In this document: positions 35,401 to 47,070 of the stretch, in pieces
Layout of the letters: each line of letters starts with the position of its first letter
How positions within the stretch are numbered: position 1 is the stretch's first letter
Assembly (NCBI RefSeq): GCF_019393635.1
Contig: NC_057866.1
Location: 278,140,874 to 278,204,873 of the forward strand
Origin: Dromiciops gliroides
Lineage: Eukaryota > Chordata > Mammalia > Microbiotheria > Microbiotheriidae
Reading direction: 5' to 3'
DNA: 64,000 nucleotides
Program-made: the position numbers and the translations under genes
The notes under the pieces: generated by a model
What the model saw: the letters and a program-made list of their open reading frames with translations, nothing else
Database searches by the model: none
Told to the model about the DNA's origin: nothing

Positions 35401-38400
35401 GGCTCCTGGGGGGTGATAGGCCTGGTGAGGACAACAGCTGCTATTTGTAGCAAGTCGCCCTAGATGTGTCTCCTTTGATCGCCACAACGTTCCAGGCAGG
35501 GAGGTGCTGCTATTAGCCCCTTTTACATTGAGGAAACTGAGGTCGGGAGAGCACTTTCCTTGAAAATAAGCACTGGTTTTCCTGTTCTGTCCCCAGTGTT
35601 CAGCCCAGGCTGTGGTATACACTAAGTGCTTTATCAGTACTTGTCACCTGACAAGCCATTTCAGTGGCATGCTAGCAACTAAAGGAGTCAGGAAGGGCCT
35701 CCTGTAGGAGGTCACACTTGGAGGTGAGGCCCCAGGGCAAATGAACAAAGGCCAGAGGCGGTGCCAGGCCTGGCCAGCACAAAGAATGTGGGAGGGGCCT
35801 GGTGGAAGTCATTCCAGAGGGAAGATTGGAGTGACATTCTATAAGGGGCATCTTCTGGACATCCTTGAGTATGGGAGTGGCTTGGGTAGGTGATGTGGGC
35901 ACCTGTGTGGGGAATGGATGGGAGAAGGAGAATGGGATAGAAGGGCAATCAGGAGGCCATTACAGCAGGCCGAGAGAAAGGTAAGGAGGACTTGTGGAAT
36001 AAATGGAGAAAGACTTGGGGATGCAGGAGGTGTGTGGAGGGAGAACCCATAGGTTCTCAGAACTCACTGAGCTATTCATCCCTCCGTCGATTAGCAGCTG
36101 CTGCATCGTGTCTAGTGCTTCGCTGGTGTAATAATGAGTGTTTGTGCCAGTGGACATTTTAGCCACCTTCTTGAGAGAGGACAAGCCGCCACCTCTTTCT
36201 CCTTGAAGCATCTCTGTCCTCTTGAGGTCCCTCCTCAGATGTGTTTGGAAGCTCAAATTGGGCATCCTCTCCTTATCTTGATGAGGAGGGTCCCTCACTT
36301 TGGTTTCCCTTAGGAACACTTCCTTCTTCTTTTTTTCTGCCATTGGGAGAGGGTTGACGAGAAGGAGAGAGGAGAAAGAAAATGTCATTGAGGCATCTTT
36401 TAAAAATACAGAGAAGTGGACAGAAGGAAAGCCAGAAAAAAACACAGACTAAGAGGACAGCTTCGAAAGCTGCAGTTTGACATATCCTTGAAAATCAAGT
36501 CTTGCATAAGTAAGAGATAAATGACTTGACATGACAACTTTCAAATGATGCTGTAACCTAGAAAAATGGCTTTTTTAATGTGTATTTTAGAATGGTTGAC
36601 ATTAAGCTGACAACCCATTTTGTCCTTTACTACATGGTACTTATTGATGCATGTTGTGGTATCAGGCATCACTTGAAGTGTCCTTTCTCAGTCCTGTTCT
36701 TCTCTTCCCTCCAGGGAGGACATGTATGCCCAGGACTCCATAGAGCTCCTAACAACCTCGGGAATCCAGTTTAAAAAGCATGAGGAAGAAGGGATTGAGA
36801 CACAGTATTTTGCAGAACTTCTTATGACGTCGGGCGTGGTGCTGTGTGAGGGGGTCAAGTGGCTTTCGTTTCACAGGTAAAGTTAACGTGGGATATTTCA
36901 GTTCTCCCTGCCCCCCTTTTCTCCTCCCTCTCCTGTTTCTCTGTCTCATTCTCTTTCCCCTCCCCCCATCCCCTCTCTGCTCATTCAAAGAGATATCTTT
37001 AAGTCCATTTAACAAACATGTTCTTCATCGAGGAACCATCTTGGGAAGCACCTCATGAGATTGTTGTGGAGGATTTCTAGGGAGAAAGACGGTTTCCTTT
37101 AGTAAAAATTAAGTTTTTCCAGTGGGGGAAGGACTGCCAACCCAGGACTTGTGTGGAGTCCTCGCTGTGGGCCAATCCTTGTACTAAGTGCTAGGAATAC
37201 AAAGACAAAACCAAAACTCCTACTGTAGAAAACACAGTATTTGCTTGATGTTTTGAAGAAGAGATGATAAATGTCCAGTCTTTGCAGTGTGTCTAGGAAC
37301 GGAGATGGGAGTGTGACAAATGCAAAAACAGGACCGTATTATCTTCTGTGACCTTCAACCAGGAGATCTTGGTCTGTTTGCAGAGGACATTACCCTCTTT
37401 ATCCTGGATTTCTTTTCAACTGCTGGCCCCTAAGAGTAAAGATCTTAGGGACACATCAGAATTTCCTCCTTACAAGAATGATGGTTAGGTTGAGTAACAC
37501 TGCACGTCAGCCACATTGGGTGTTAAAGGCTTCTGTGGGAACCCAACCACTATGTATAACATTGTTCTCATCTCTCTTTGGATTTTTTTTTTTAGTTGCT
37601 TTGTTAGTAGATCATCGCCACGGTCTGGCTTGGTCAGTTTTTGTTTATCAGTGCCCACCTGCCTGCTGCAGGCTTTCTGAAAGGCAGGGATCCTGGGTTC
37701 CAGGTCACCCTTCTAACGCCATTTAGTATGACTCTAGATAAGTCACTGAGATAACTGTAGAAGAGGAACGGGAAAGGACTCCAGAGATAATAAGCTTATT
37801 CGTTTGTTTTATCTTCAAAGCCAAGGATAGCACATTCGGGTGATAGTTACAGACAAGATGGATAGGAGAGGGAGGCGTGTCGGCCTGCCAGACAGAAACC
37901 AAGTGCTTAGAGCCTGCTGTGCGTGGCATATGAGCAGAGGGGAAAGTGTTCATGGCTTCAGCCAGGATGATGGAGTGCGAAAGGCTCATCTGTGAAATAA
38001 AGAGGTCAGCTTGTGAAAGGAAGGGAACGGTCCCTCAGTGCCCAGTGAAGGCTTTTGGCCTTCATTCTGTGCATCGTGGGAAGCCAGTAAAGTTACAGAA
38101 AGTGTAATCTGGCAGAATGTCAGCAGGCTTTATCGATGATGGCCGACTCTGAGGCCTTGCGTTTGCCAGCGTGGAAACCTGTTGACGCCATTGAAAGGAA
38201 TAGGGACAGCTTAGTGGGGAAAGATGACAGGTCTGGTGTGTTAGTGGTAATGGAAGGTGGTGAACAAGGTGAGCCTAAGGAGATGAGAGGTGTGGGTATC
38301 AGGCAGGTGCCCATGAAAGCAGGTGAGGTCCCGGAGAGAAAAGAGCAGAGGCTGGGGCTCTAGGAAGCCAAGCTTCAGGAAATGAGTGTCCATCTTTACA

Positions 38401-41400
38401 AACTCGAATCCAGTCGTGAGGGCATGAAGAGAACTTGACTGGGGCAACTCGGGACAGAGGCTTGGGCTTTGTGATATGGACTGCTGTGGAGGGAAAGACC
38501 TAGTGAGGAATTGGTCAGTCAGGGCATCCCCACACTTTACGTGTGAGGCCAGGAAGGTGAGTTGGACGTGTTTGTTCTGTGATCCCCAGGCTCTTCTAGT
38601 ATTTTCCGCCCATTTTCTCACCCCACACAGCCCTTTGGTTCAGTTTGTCTGTTTCGAGCACATCAGATCAACGTTTCCTAGGAAACCTGTGTAGGGGATG
38701 GTTGGCGTTGTCCCAGTTTTGTGAAGATGGGAGGATTTCATGGTCTTGGTCCCTCAAGACATGGCTCCTCCCCTGCTAAAGCAGTTCTCAATTTGGGGTT
38801 TGCTGTGGCTGAATAGGGAATTCACTGGGAACGTAGTGGCCCTTTCTGTGGGAACAGGGATTCTTGTCTCATTGCTCAGGATGGATCAGAAATGCAGCAA
38901 AGGGACTTGAGTTAAAAGTAGTATTTGCTAAGGAACATGGTGGGAAGCCTTGTCTGCACAAGTCCGGCATGCCAAGCCTCATCAGAGTTGGGAACCTTCC
39001 TACGAGAAGATTCTGGAGTTTTCACCTATAACCATACAAAACATTTCTTTTCTGAGCTGTTAGCCAGCATGGCATGTGTCCCAAAGCCCTGCCAGGGAAC
39101 TGCAGGCGCTGGCCAACCCCTCCACACTGGCCTTTCCTGTCGCCCAAGTCACACACTACAGACCTGAGAACCTGCCTAGCTGAGGTCAGAGGCACTCGCT
39201 CACCCCCGGATTGGTCAGCAGGACTTGACTCTTTGCCCGAGCTATTCTCAGAAATGCTGCACGGTTGGAGGGCGGAAGGAGGGTCCCAGGGACCACATCA
39301 CACAGCCTAGAGGTGGAAGGTGGACTTAGGAGGTTAACTATTGGTTCTGTGTGGTTCATCTCGCCCTTTTCTTGTATTTGGCCCTTTTGTAGTGGTTATG
39401 ACTTTGGCTATTTAATCAAAATCCTGACCAACTCTAACTTGCCTGAAGAAGAGCTGGACTTCTTTGAGATTCTCCGATTGTTCTTTCCGGTCATCTACGA
39501 TGTCAAGTACCTCATGAAGAGCTGCAAAAACCTTAAGGTAAGATTTGCTTGTTGGCACACTCTCCAGAAGCTAAATGCGCTGGCACCAGATGGGGGTCAC
39601 AGCACGGCTCTTTGAAGGAAGCCCGAGCCCAGAGTGGCTGCTTGTGATCGCCTCGTCTCTCAGGTGCGCGGTTTGTCATTCCTTCTTAGGTGTGCTGTTG
39701 ACATTGCGGGCACCCAGCCTGTGAGCATGGAGGACGGGGGGCTGAGCTTGCCTGGAGGGTGGCGGGTCTAGGAGGTTTCCAGGTCACCTGCTCCCTGGCC
39801 TACACCAGAGCCTCGAGCCTGAGAGTAGAAACTTTCTCATTGGGAGAGCAGCGTTCTAGGTTTTTCAGTCATGCTGACCAGAAATGGTCACTCAGCCATG
39901 TGCAGCAGGGCCCAAGGGGCAGCTGTATTTTATGGCTAGCCTGGTAAAAGGAAGCCACCACTTGGTTAAATGTTCTAAAGGAGCTCCCTTGCTCCTGTGA
40001 TGCCCCAAGAACCAGATAAGCATCCAGCTGGCAGTTTGAGCAGGAAGAGATTACTGATGGGGTGGGGGGATGACAGGGAAGGTTCTCTGAGCGTGCAGGC
40101 TGTACTGAGCCACGGAGGGAGAGTACGGGCAATAGCAGGGAAGCCATTTTGGCTGCATGGAGGGAAGGACTAGGAAGTTAGACTGGCAAGGCCACCTGGA
40201 GCCTGCCCGGGCAGAGTTTAGACCGAGCTAATGAGCTTGGGTCTTCTTCAAACAGTAGGGAGGTGCTGACAGGTTTGGGATGGGCAGTAACATGGTCTGG
40301 AGGAGTTGTCCTTAGGAAGAAGAGATGGGATGGAGGTCTTGGTGACTGATTGGATTTGGGTGGGGAGGGAAGGCCCAGGATAAAGAAGAGCCTCGAGCCT
40401 TTGTTGAGCTAAAGGAGAGGCCTAGCCTGAAAGGGGGTGGGGGTGGGGGTGGGGGTGGGGGTGGGGCTGGCATTTGATGAGAGCCATTAGAGGATGGGCA
40501 TGTCGGTTTGGGGGTTATCTGTGTCAGGTTAAGAACGCAAGAGAAAAGCTGCAGTAGCCACTGTGGGGTTTCCCGATGGTGTGCCCTGTGGTCTGTGTGG
40601 CTGCTTTCAGCCTCGCCTGGACTGGACTGGACCGGGCAAAGGCATGGCTGGCCCTAGATGCTTCTTTCTGGTTTCTGGCCCAGAGGACTTGTCTTGGATG
40701 TCGGGAGGGTGTCCCAGGGAATTTTTGGAATATAGATTGCAGCCCACATCACTAACACTTAGTCATCTATTCTCCATCAAAACCTGCTGCCTTGGATCCT
40801 TGGATCACTCACATCACTCACATGTCCTCAGAGCATTTTATGGCATCCCAGAGTAGCCTTGAATGCACATCAGTTTTGTCCAGCGTGGGCTGTGTCTGAG
40901 CTCAGGAGAGAAATAAATTCAGTGCGCTTTCTCTAAAGACCCTCCCTGGTGCTTCCTTGTGGATTCCAGGGTAACGTGAGCTCCAGTGGGTCTTGTCTTA
41001 GACCATCTCTGATTCAGCCTCCCTTTAGAGGTGCAGAGTCTGCTAAGAGTCAGATGTGACCCTGGGAAGATAGTCTGGGACCAGCCCCTCATCTTGCAGA
41101 CAGCTCACTTGTTCCACGGCTGGTGATGGGAGGGTCAGTGTTGAATGTGAGTGATGCCCCTCTCTTCTGCTGTGGAGAAGGTCATTGCCATTTGGACCAC
41201 ATTGTGGTTGGCTCTCAGTGACTCATTTCTCTTCTCTCTCTGAAGATTGTTACAATGGAATTTTATTTTCCTATCTGAATCTCCCCCTCTCTCCCCATAG
41301 TGGGAAAGCTCACCCCCACGTGTAGCTGACTTTTCTCCCTTTGTCACCTTCCCCTCCCCTCCATTGAGTGTGTCTGTGTCACGGGACCTGGGCTTCCCTC

Positions 41401-44400
41401 TGTAACCGAGGCTGTTCTTCTTGTATTATAGGGCGGCCTTCAGGAAGTGGCCGAGCAGCTGGAGCTGGAGCGGATAGGGCCACAGCACCAGGCAGGATCC
41501 GATTCTTTACTGACGGGAATGGCCTTTTTCAAAATGAGAGAAGTATGAAGAATTCACTGCTTTTTACTCCACTGTGTTTGTGGGGGGCATTTGCAGTTCT
41601 TTTTTCTCTATGGCAGACGCTTCCTGTGGGCAAAAAGGATTTAGGAGGCAGGGACTTTGTTTTGGTTAATCCAGAGTTCTCTCTCTGGGGGTGGGTGTTT
41701 GTTTCTTCAGATGACTGAACAAAGTGGTTGTGAGACAGAGTAGAGTAACTTGGTCCGCTCCCTTCCTTTGGTAAATGAGGAAGACAAAGCCCAGAGAAGT
41801 TTGGCTTCTCTCCTCTACCACAGTGCCTCTGCCTCCAATGGCGCTCTCTCTAGCTCAGCTGAGCACAAACTCAGACTGAGAAGTGAAGGGATCTGTCCTC
41901 AAGATGTCACCTTGTTAGTGGCTGAGCTGGGATTAGAAGCCCGCCGGCCATTCTTGGGCTGGTGTGGCACAGGCCCCTGAGCTGGGCTTGTGGTTCCCAG
42001 TAGATGGGTTCTCATTCTGAATGAACAGTTACAGAACGTTGGAGCGGGAGGAGGCCTTGCCTAGTATCCAGTCTGGGCCTTCCCATCCCTCCTAGAGGAA
42101 GCCGCCCCCAGGAGGCCCCGTGAGGAGCTCCTGTCTGAAGGGGGGGCAGGGGTTGGAGGGCTGACGGCTAAGGCCCCTCATCTGGCCAGCAAAGGGAGGG
42201 CTGTGTTTGCCTTAACTACTTCATGAGGCTTTGTGCCCCCCTAGATGGGAAAGCCCTGAACACTTAGTGTTCATGAGAGAGCGCTTGGCTGCAAGTCTTA
42301 ACCTCTGGCTCACCCTGGCTGTGTGACCCTCTCCGAAGCCCCAGGCAGTGCCCAAGATAAGCAGTTGCAGAGCAGCGGCCAGTTTGGGGGCTTGGCGCTG
42401 CCAAGAGTTGAGGATTTCCAACCTTCTAGGAGCTCACATTCTAATGGAGGACAGAGAATGTCTATAAATAGGTACATATCCAAGACTGTGCCCATGTCAG
42501 TGGAAAGTAACTTAAAGGAGGAAGCCTTGGCAGCAGGCAGAACCTGAAAAGGCATCTTCGAGCTGAGCTTTGAAGGATGCCAGGGACTCTGGAGGCTGGG
42601 GTGAGGAGAGAAAGCATTCTCTGTATTGAGAAAAGCCTTTGCAAAGCCATGGCTATGGGAGATGGTGTGCCACGGGGGAGGACTGGCGAATAGGCCATTG
42701 TGGCTGGGCTGAAGAGTGGGTGGAGGGTGGTGATGTGGAAGAAAATTGGAAAAGCAAGAGGGGCTCCACTTAGGAAGAGTGTGCACTTCTAAACAGAATT
42801 TCTCTTTGATCCTTGAGGTGAGGAGCAGATTATTGGATAGTGGGTGTCATCATCGTACTTAAGCTTTAGGACTGAGAAAAGGCCATTGAATATGAACAGA
42901 GATCATTGGTAACTTTGGAGAGAGCAGTTTAGTGTTTGGAGAGTGTTTCAGAGATTGTGGGAGGACAGAATTGAAGGAATAGAGGCTGAAGGTTTTTCCA
43001 AGGAATTTAGCTGGGAAGGGGAAGAGAGCTTTAGGACAGTAGCCAGCAGGAGTTGTTTAAGATCATTTTGGTAATCAGCAGTCAAAGGATAAAGGTTAGT
43101 ATACATACTGAATGTTTGGATTCCGGTTGGAGTTTGGAGAGAGAAAAGGAGACATCTGCTGGAGAAGACCCGAGGGAATGGGATGCAGGGTGGCCCTGTG
43201 TGGAGCGGGTGGCCTTCGGGAGCAGAAGGCTGCCTCTTTGGAGGCTGGAGAAGGAGGGCAGGTCATCAGGAATGGGAGAGGAACTTTTTACATACACATG
43301 ATGGGAAGACCTTGGTGGTAAGAATCATGGAGAATGCTAGGTTGGGTGAGGAGAGAATTACTAATTAGGCAGGAATAGGAGGATTTCCTTGCTCCATAGG
43401 GAGAACCCAGTTGAGGTTAACTGCCACAGTCAGCATGCTTTCTTGATTGCTTCTGGCTACACTGAGCAGTGTGTGAGGAGAAGCAGAGCAAGCAGACAGG
43501 AGGAGGTAAATGGGTGTGGATCCAAATGTACGAGTCATAGCTCCCAGCTAGCAAAAGCAGAGCTCAAACATTCTGACTTTGAGCCACATCCTAGCCGTGG
43601 CAAATTTAAAAGTGGAGGCCTTTCTCAGGGCCAAAAATAAAGAAATCACTGTGTGGCTTTTTTTTTAACACTGGGAAGGTAAGTAAGAAGAGTCTCTGGC
43701 AAGAGATGAACTATGTGATCAGTGTAAATGTGACTATAATTCCAAGCCTAAATAGACACAAGTTGCAGCTAGGTGGCGCAGTGGATAGAGCACCGGCCCT
43801 GGAGTCAGGAGGACCTGAGTTCAAATCCGGCCTCAGACACTTAACACTTGCTAGCTGTGTGACCCTGGGCAAGTCACTTAACCCCAACTGTCTCACTTTA
43901 AAAAAAAAAAAAAAGACTTGGAAAGAGTGTCGTCTTCCCTGCACCACAGAGTGTCCACATCAGGGAAATGACGAAACAAGGGATCCCACACATCCTCCCG
44001 CAGCTGGCAGTGATTTTCTTCCAGGAAGCTGCCTGCCCTAATGCATTCTGATTTGACTTGAACTATTTACTTTTTCAGGAATGCGTCCATACTGGGGGGT
44101 TTTATCTCTACTTTGGAATTGAGTAAGGAATGTTCCATGATGACGACAGTTCCTTTTGTCATTTGTGTAGGGTTTGCAGTGGAATAAACACAAGTCAGAG
44201 AAGGGTTCAGGTTCTGCCTCTTGAATGGACAAGTCTCAACCCCTTAAGTTCAGTTTCTTCATTTGGAAAGCTGGGGTATGAATACCTGTACAGGACAGCA
44301 CTTAAAACCCATTATAAGACGTTAGGGGATTGTCAGCTGATATGTAGAGAAGCAGTGTAAATATTACTTTCCTTGTGTTACAGAAGAGGAAACTGAGGCC

Positions 44401-45336
44401 CAACGCTGGGGACAAGACTTCCAATGGCATTGGGTCTCCTGCTCTCTCCATTTTCCCACACTGCTTCTGACTTAAAATGCCCCACTCGTTTGCATAACCA
44501 CTGTGCTCTTCAGTGTTGCTTTGCCTTTTGTTTTCATAATTTTTTAAAAGGTGATTCTCTGGCAATAATTTGGCTGCTTTAGCTCATTGAAGAATGGGAA
44601 GCATCATAAAAACGTGATGGATTTTCTTGCCAAGAAGCAGTGGTGATTATGAACAAGTGACGGAATTGGGCAGAATGTAGACTGGACCCCTTTAACATCT
44701 AAGATCTCTGAAGAGGCATGGGGAAAGGGAATATTTATTTGTGGACTTGTACTGTATTCTAGATCCATTCCAAGATTTCTACAGTCCCAGGTGGGGGGAA
44801 ATACAGTCCTCGTGCAGGGTAGAACTCAGCCTTGTAAATTGCTTTGCAGAGTTCCCTCCGAACTTGAATTAGATCGCCCAGCCATCTCCACGGTTATTTC
44901 CTAGTGTTGTTTGCAGCATTAGCTAACCCTCTGTCAGAAATCTGTGCACCTTGCACCACCTCAGCCCTTCTGCAGCCCAGACTTGCTGTTTCCGGGGTTC
45001 TCATGCTCGCTCTCCGAGGGCTGTGTTGTCTGTTTGCATGGGCCTCACGTGTTTTTTACTCGCAGACTTGGGCTGGGTTGCGCTCCACAGATGGCAGCAT
45101 CCCGCGCAGCTGGCCAGGACTGCGAGAAGTGAGTAAGCCTGCCACAGTAGGGGCTGTTGGGAGGAGGTTTGGGTTAAGCTGTCCTTTTCTTCACAATTCC
45201 CCTTCAGATGTTCTTTGAAGATCACATCGATGATGCCAAGTATTGTGGGCACTTGTACGGCCTTGGTTCGGGCTCCTCCTATGTGCAGAATGGTACGGGG
45301 AATGCGTATGAAGAGGAGGCCAGCAAGCAGTCATGA
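29347..45336 (+). CDS. CNOT7: CNOT7 (CAF1), CCR4-NOT deadenylase subunit 7, complete CDS in six exons
   Basis: Coding exons are 29347-29463, 30746-30939, 36715-36876, 39393-39537, 41432-41542 and 45208-45336. Together they give 858 nt, or 285 residues plus TGA, the length known for mammalian CNOT7. Every junction has GT/AG and keeps the frame. The protein is the catalytic poly(A)-shortening exonuclease of the CCR4-NOT complex, which drives cytoplasmic mRNA decay and miRNA/TOB-dependent repression. All DEDDh residues are present: D40 and E42 (first codons of the second coding exon), D161 (SGYDFGYL), H225 and D230 (GPQHQAGSD). From memory of the human protein I see only conservative differences near residue 22 (DDEM) and near the C-terminus (EEASKQS). 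CNOT8 is the close paralogue, but the N-terminus [16 protein letters not shown] and the C-terminus fit CNOT7. The gene shares a CpG-island promoter with divergent VPS37A. There are no frameshifts, stops or missing residues. Confidence 0.98.
29464..30745 (+). other. CNOT7 intron between coding exons 1 and 2
   Basis: AT-rich and almost free of recognisable repeats, unlike neighbouring introns. No other feature seen. Confidence 0.6.
30746..30939 (+). CDS. CNOT7: CNOT7 exon 3: residues 40-103, catalytic D40/E42
   Basis: The acceptor TTTACAG is followed directly by GAC ACC GAG (D40-T-E42), the first two metal-binding acids of the DEDDh nuclease. The exon covers [15 protein letters not shown] to FKFNL and ends with a split threonine codon, AC|GTAAGT. 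194 nt, fully open. Confidence 0.97.
30940..32300 (+). other. CNOT7 intron, first part
   Basis: Mostly unassigned AT-rich sequence before the L2 that begins near 32.3 kb. No exon found. Confidence 0.5.
32300..33795 (+). mobile_element. L2/CR1-clade LINE 3' part
   Basis: Degraded ORF2 text followed by 'ttctcgcacggtgcctgccacataagtagtgcttcctgaataaatgcttgttggctgg', the L2 3' end. A reverse MIR-like piece lies at 32820-32965. Confidence 0.65.
33840..34480 (-). mobile_element. L2/CR1-clade LINE ORF2 fragment
   Basis: The reverse frame reads [19 protein letters not shown] and [22 protein letters not shown], matching the CR1/L2 RT signature (SGFRPxHSTETAL ... DLSAAFD). Confidence 0.8.
34670..34900 (+). 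repeat. MIR SINE
   Basis: 'cttcctagctgtgtgacccc', 'ctcagtttcctcaactgtag' and 'ggttgctatgaggatccaatgagat' give a well-ordered MIR. Confidence 0.75.
35640..36010 (-). mobile_element. L2/CR1-clade LINE 3'UTR fragment
   Basis: 'gaggcagtgccaggcctggcc', 'gtcattccagagggaagattgg' and 'caggaggccattacagcagg' follow the reverse L2 order. Confidence 0.5.
36715..36876 (+). CDS. CNOT7: CNOT7 exon 4: residues 104-157
   Basis: The acceptor CCTCCAG is followed by a G completing T104, then [12 protein letters not shown] through GVKWLSFH, ending in a split serine codon AG|GTAAAG. The intron before it is about 5.8 kb. Unchanged from the mammalian protein as far as I can recall. Confidence 0.97.
37060..39392 (+). 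other. CNOT7 intron between coding exons 3 and 4
   Basis: L2/CR1-like sequence in reverse at about 38020-38420 ('ttcattctgtgcatcgtgggaagccagtaaag'). Otherwise unassigned. No additional exon. Confidence 0.45.
39393..39537 (+). CDS. CNOT7: CNOT7 exon 5: residues 158-206, catalytic D161
   Basis: The acceptor TTTTGTAG leads into (S)[15 protein letters not shown] through MKSCKNLK. D161 is the third acidic catalytic residue. The donor is AAG|GTAAGA at phase 0. The region also forms much of the groove that contacts the NOT1 MIF4G domain in known structures. Confidence 0.97.
40140..40430 (-). mobile_element. L2/CR1-clade LINE fragment
   Basis: Reverse L2-type 3'UTR text ('gaggtgctgacaggtttggg', 'agtaacatggtctggaggag'). 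Confidence 0.4.
40433..40468 (+). repeat. (GGGGGT)n G-rich tandem repeat
   Basis: Five runs of five or more guanines separated by single T. The RNA and DNA plus strand could fold into a G-quadruplex, in CNOT7 intron sense orientation. Confidence 0.85.
41432..41542 (+). CDS. CNOT7: CNOT7 exon 6: residues 207-243, catalytic H225/D230
   Basis: The acceptor ATTATAG leads into [20 protein letters not shown] and on to FFKMRE. The exon holds H225 and D230, the last two DEDDh residues. The donor is GAA|GTATGA, phase 0. Confidence 0.97.
42400..43340 (-). mobile_element. L2/CR1-clade LINE fragment
   Basis: 'gaggatttccaaccttctaggagctcacattctaatgg', 'gaaaggcatcttcgagctgagctttgaaggatgcc' and 'ggtaactttggagagagcagttt' in reverse L2 order. 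Confidence 0.6.
43764..43914 (+). mobile_element. Marsupial CORE-SINE
   Basis: Near-consensus copy in the last CNOT7 intron, with a 14-A tail. Confidence 0.93.
45208..45336 (+). CDS. CNOT7: CNOT7 exon 7: residues 244-285 and stop
   Basis: The acceptor CCTTCAG leads into [20 protein letters not shown] through EEASKQS, then TGA at 45334-45336. This is the C-terminal end of the nuclease with its short flexible tail. Confidence 0.97.
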   Translation: MFFEDHIDDAKYCGHLYGLGSGSSYVQNGTGNAYEEEASKQS

Positions 45337-46800
45337 CATGAAATGGATGGACAGCAGGCCTTGGTGTTTGGAGCTACACATGTGCTTGTATATAGGTTTT
45401 ATCTCCAGTTAAATCCCTTGGACAGTAGACAATAAGGCTTTTTTTTTTTTTTACCCTGCCTTCTCAAACCGTTTTCTCTTTTGTCTTTCAGTACTAATTA
45501 TGACCATTCCTTCCACAGATCCTGATAAGTAGAAGAGTCTTCAGGTTAAATTTGGCTGTATAATTAATCCATCTGTTAGCAAGCATGTGTGGCCAAGGGG
45601 AACATCCGTATCATATTCAATCTTTTGGTAAACATATCTAGTTGGTCTTAGTTTGTACCCTACACCTCTTCCCCCCAATCCCAGATTAACAAGCACTGAC
45701 TGTAACTTATTGCCCTGTTTCATGTCTGTCCCTTCCAGTATGCAAGAGTTTTAGCTATTTGAGATTGTGGACCATCAATTTTGCACTTTAGAGAGTGACT
45801 CAGATCCACCGTTTTAGTAGAAGTTTGGGTTTTCCTTGCTGTTAGCCTGAAAGTTGATCATTTGCCAGTTTCACACAGCACTCTCTTGTTTTGGACCCAT
45901 GGAACAGAGTCTATTTACCGTGCTGCAAATCGTTGACTTGGCAAAGCTCTCCCGAAAGGGAAAGGGGCTCCTGAGGAGTTGAGCCCCCGCTCGCTGTCCC
46001 TGGGGCCTTGGAACCTGCTCACCAGGCCCACTGGGTTTTGGATCGGTCTCGGAATGGGCTTTGGGACTGAAGAAGTGCTACTCGGCAGCGTTCTGCCCCT
46101 GGCAGAGCTGCCGGCACCCTGTGGCGCAGCCGCGCCTTTGCCTTGGTCCGCTTCCTCGCTCGCTTTTACCCGCCCTCGGCTGCCCCTCCCCCGTGATAGT
46201 CATATTTACCGAGCCCTTGTTTTGGCGACTCCACAAGTCAGTAAGTCCAAAGAGAGCAAGTCACCTTAGGTATGTCTTATACCAAATTAAATTAGAAGAG
46301 ACGAGATTATGCTTTTGTAGTTGCTACAAAGACAAAAATGATTAAGAGATTTGTTGTAAAACAACAAAACGACAAGACAAGTTAGAGTGAATAAAGTCAC
46401 CTGAGGAGTGTAATGCTTGTTTATTTTGTGTGTATATCTTTGCAATATATTTTCTATATATTGACAGAATAACTGTGAAATACTTTCTTAGCCATGTAGA
46501 CAGGAGCATGTGAGCAGGCCAGAGCATGTGAAGGAAGACTTTGGTAATGGGTAACTTAAAACGCTACTCAGAAATGATGATGGACGGCAAGTCATGGTGT
46601 GTGTGTGTTACCTGCACTTAACTCAAGTCGTATTAGCTGTTTGCCAGATTGGCTTGTTCCCTTGTACTTTAACATTCTTTTCTTGTTGAGTTACGATGCT
46701 GTAACTGGGTGGTCCTTCTTCAGAAAAGTTCCTTGCAAAACAGAAGGTATTATTTGTTTTTAAAGCTTTTGTAAATAAAGGCTTCAAAAATGTTTTCTTA
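45337..46800 (+). other. CNOT7: CNOT7 3'UTR with two poly(A) signals
   Basis: Repeat-poor sequence continues after the stop codon. AATAAA hexamers lie at 46390-46395 and 46774-46779. The second, in an AT-rich setting, is the likely main 3' end near 46.8 kb. The lack of young SINEs over 1.4 kb fits a transcribed, constrained UTR. The exact cleavage sites are inferred. Confidence 0.7.
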
Positions 46801-46859
46801 CATCTATCACGTCTTGACTGGTGGTCTTCTTGATAAGTGCCTTCTTGTGGGGGTCGGTT

Positions 46860-47070
46860 TTCCCTTGGTATTCAGAGAGCTGTTCCAAACCTCAGCAGCA
46901 CACTACCACTTCCCCTGTGAAAAAGTGACCCAAAGAGAGAAAATAGTTGGCCCAAAGCCACAAAGTGAGCTAGCGGCAGAGGCATGGTCTCGTCTTCTGA
47001 TACCTGGGGTCCACAGCTCTTTGGACTGTACCGTGCTCTCTGCATTTCGTCACCAGAGGGTTCTAAACAC
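46860..47070 (-). repeat. MIR-like SINE relic
   Basis: 'gttggcccaaagccacaaagtgagctagcggcagagg' and 'tctttggactgtaccgtgct' fit a reverse MIR just after the CNOT7 3' end. Confidence 0.45.
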
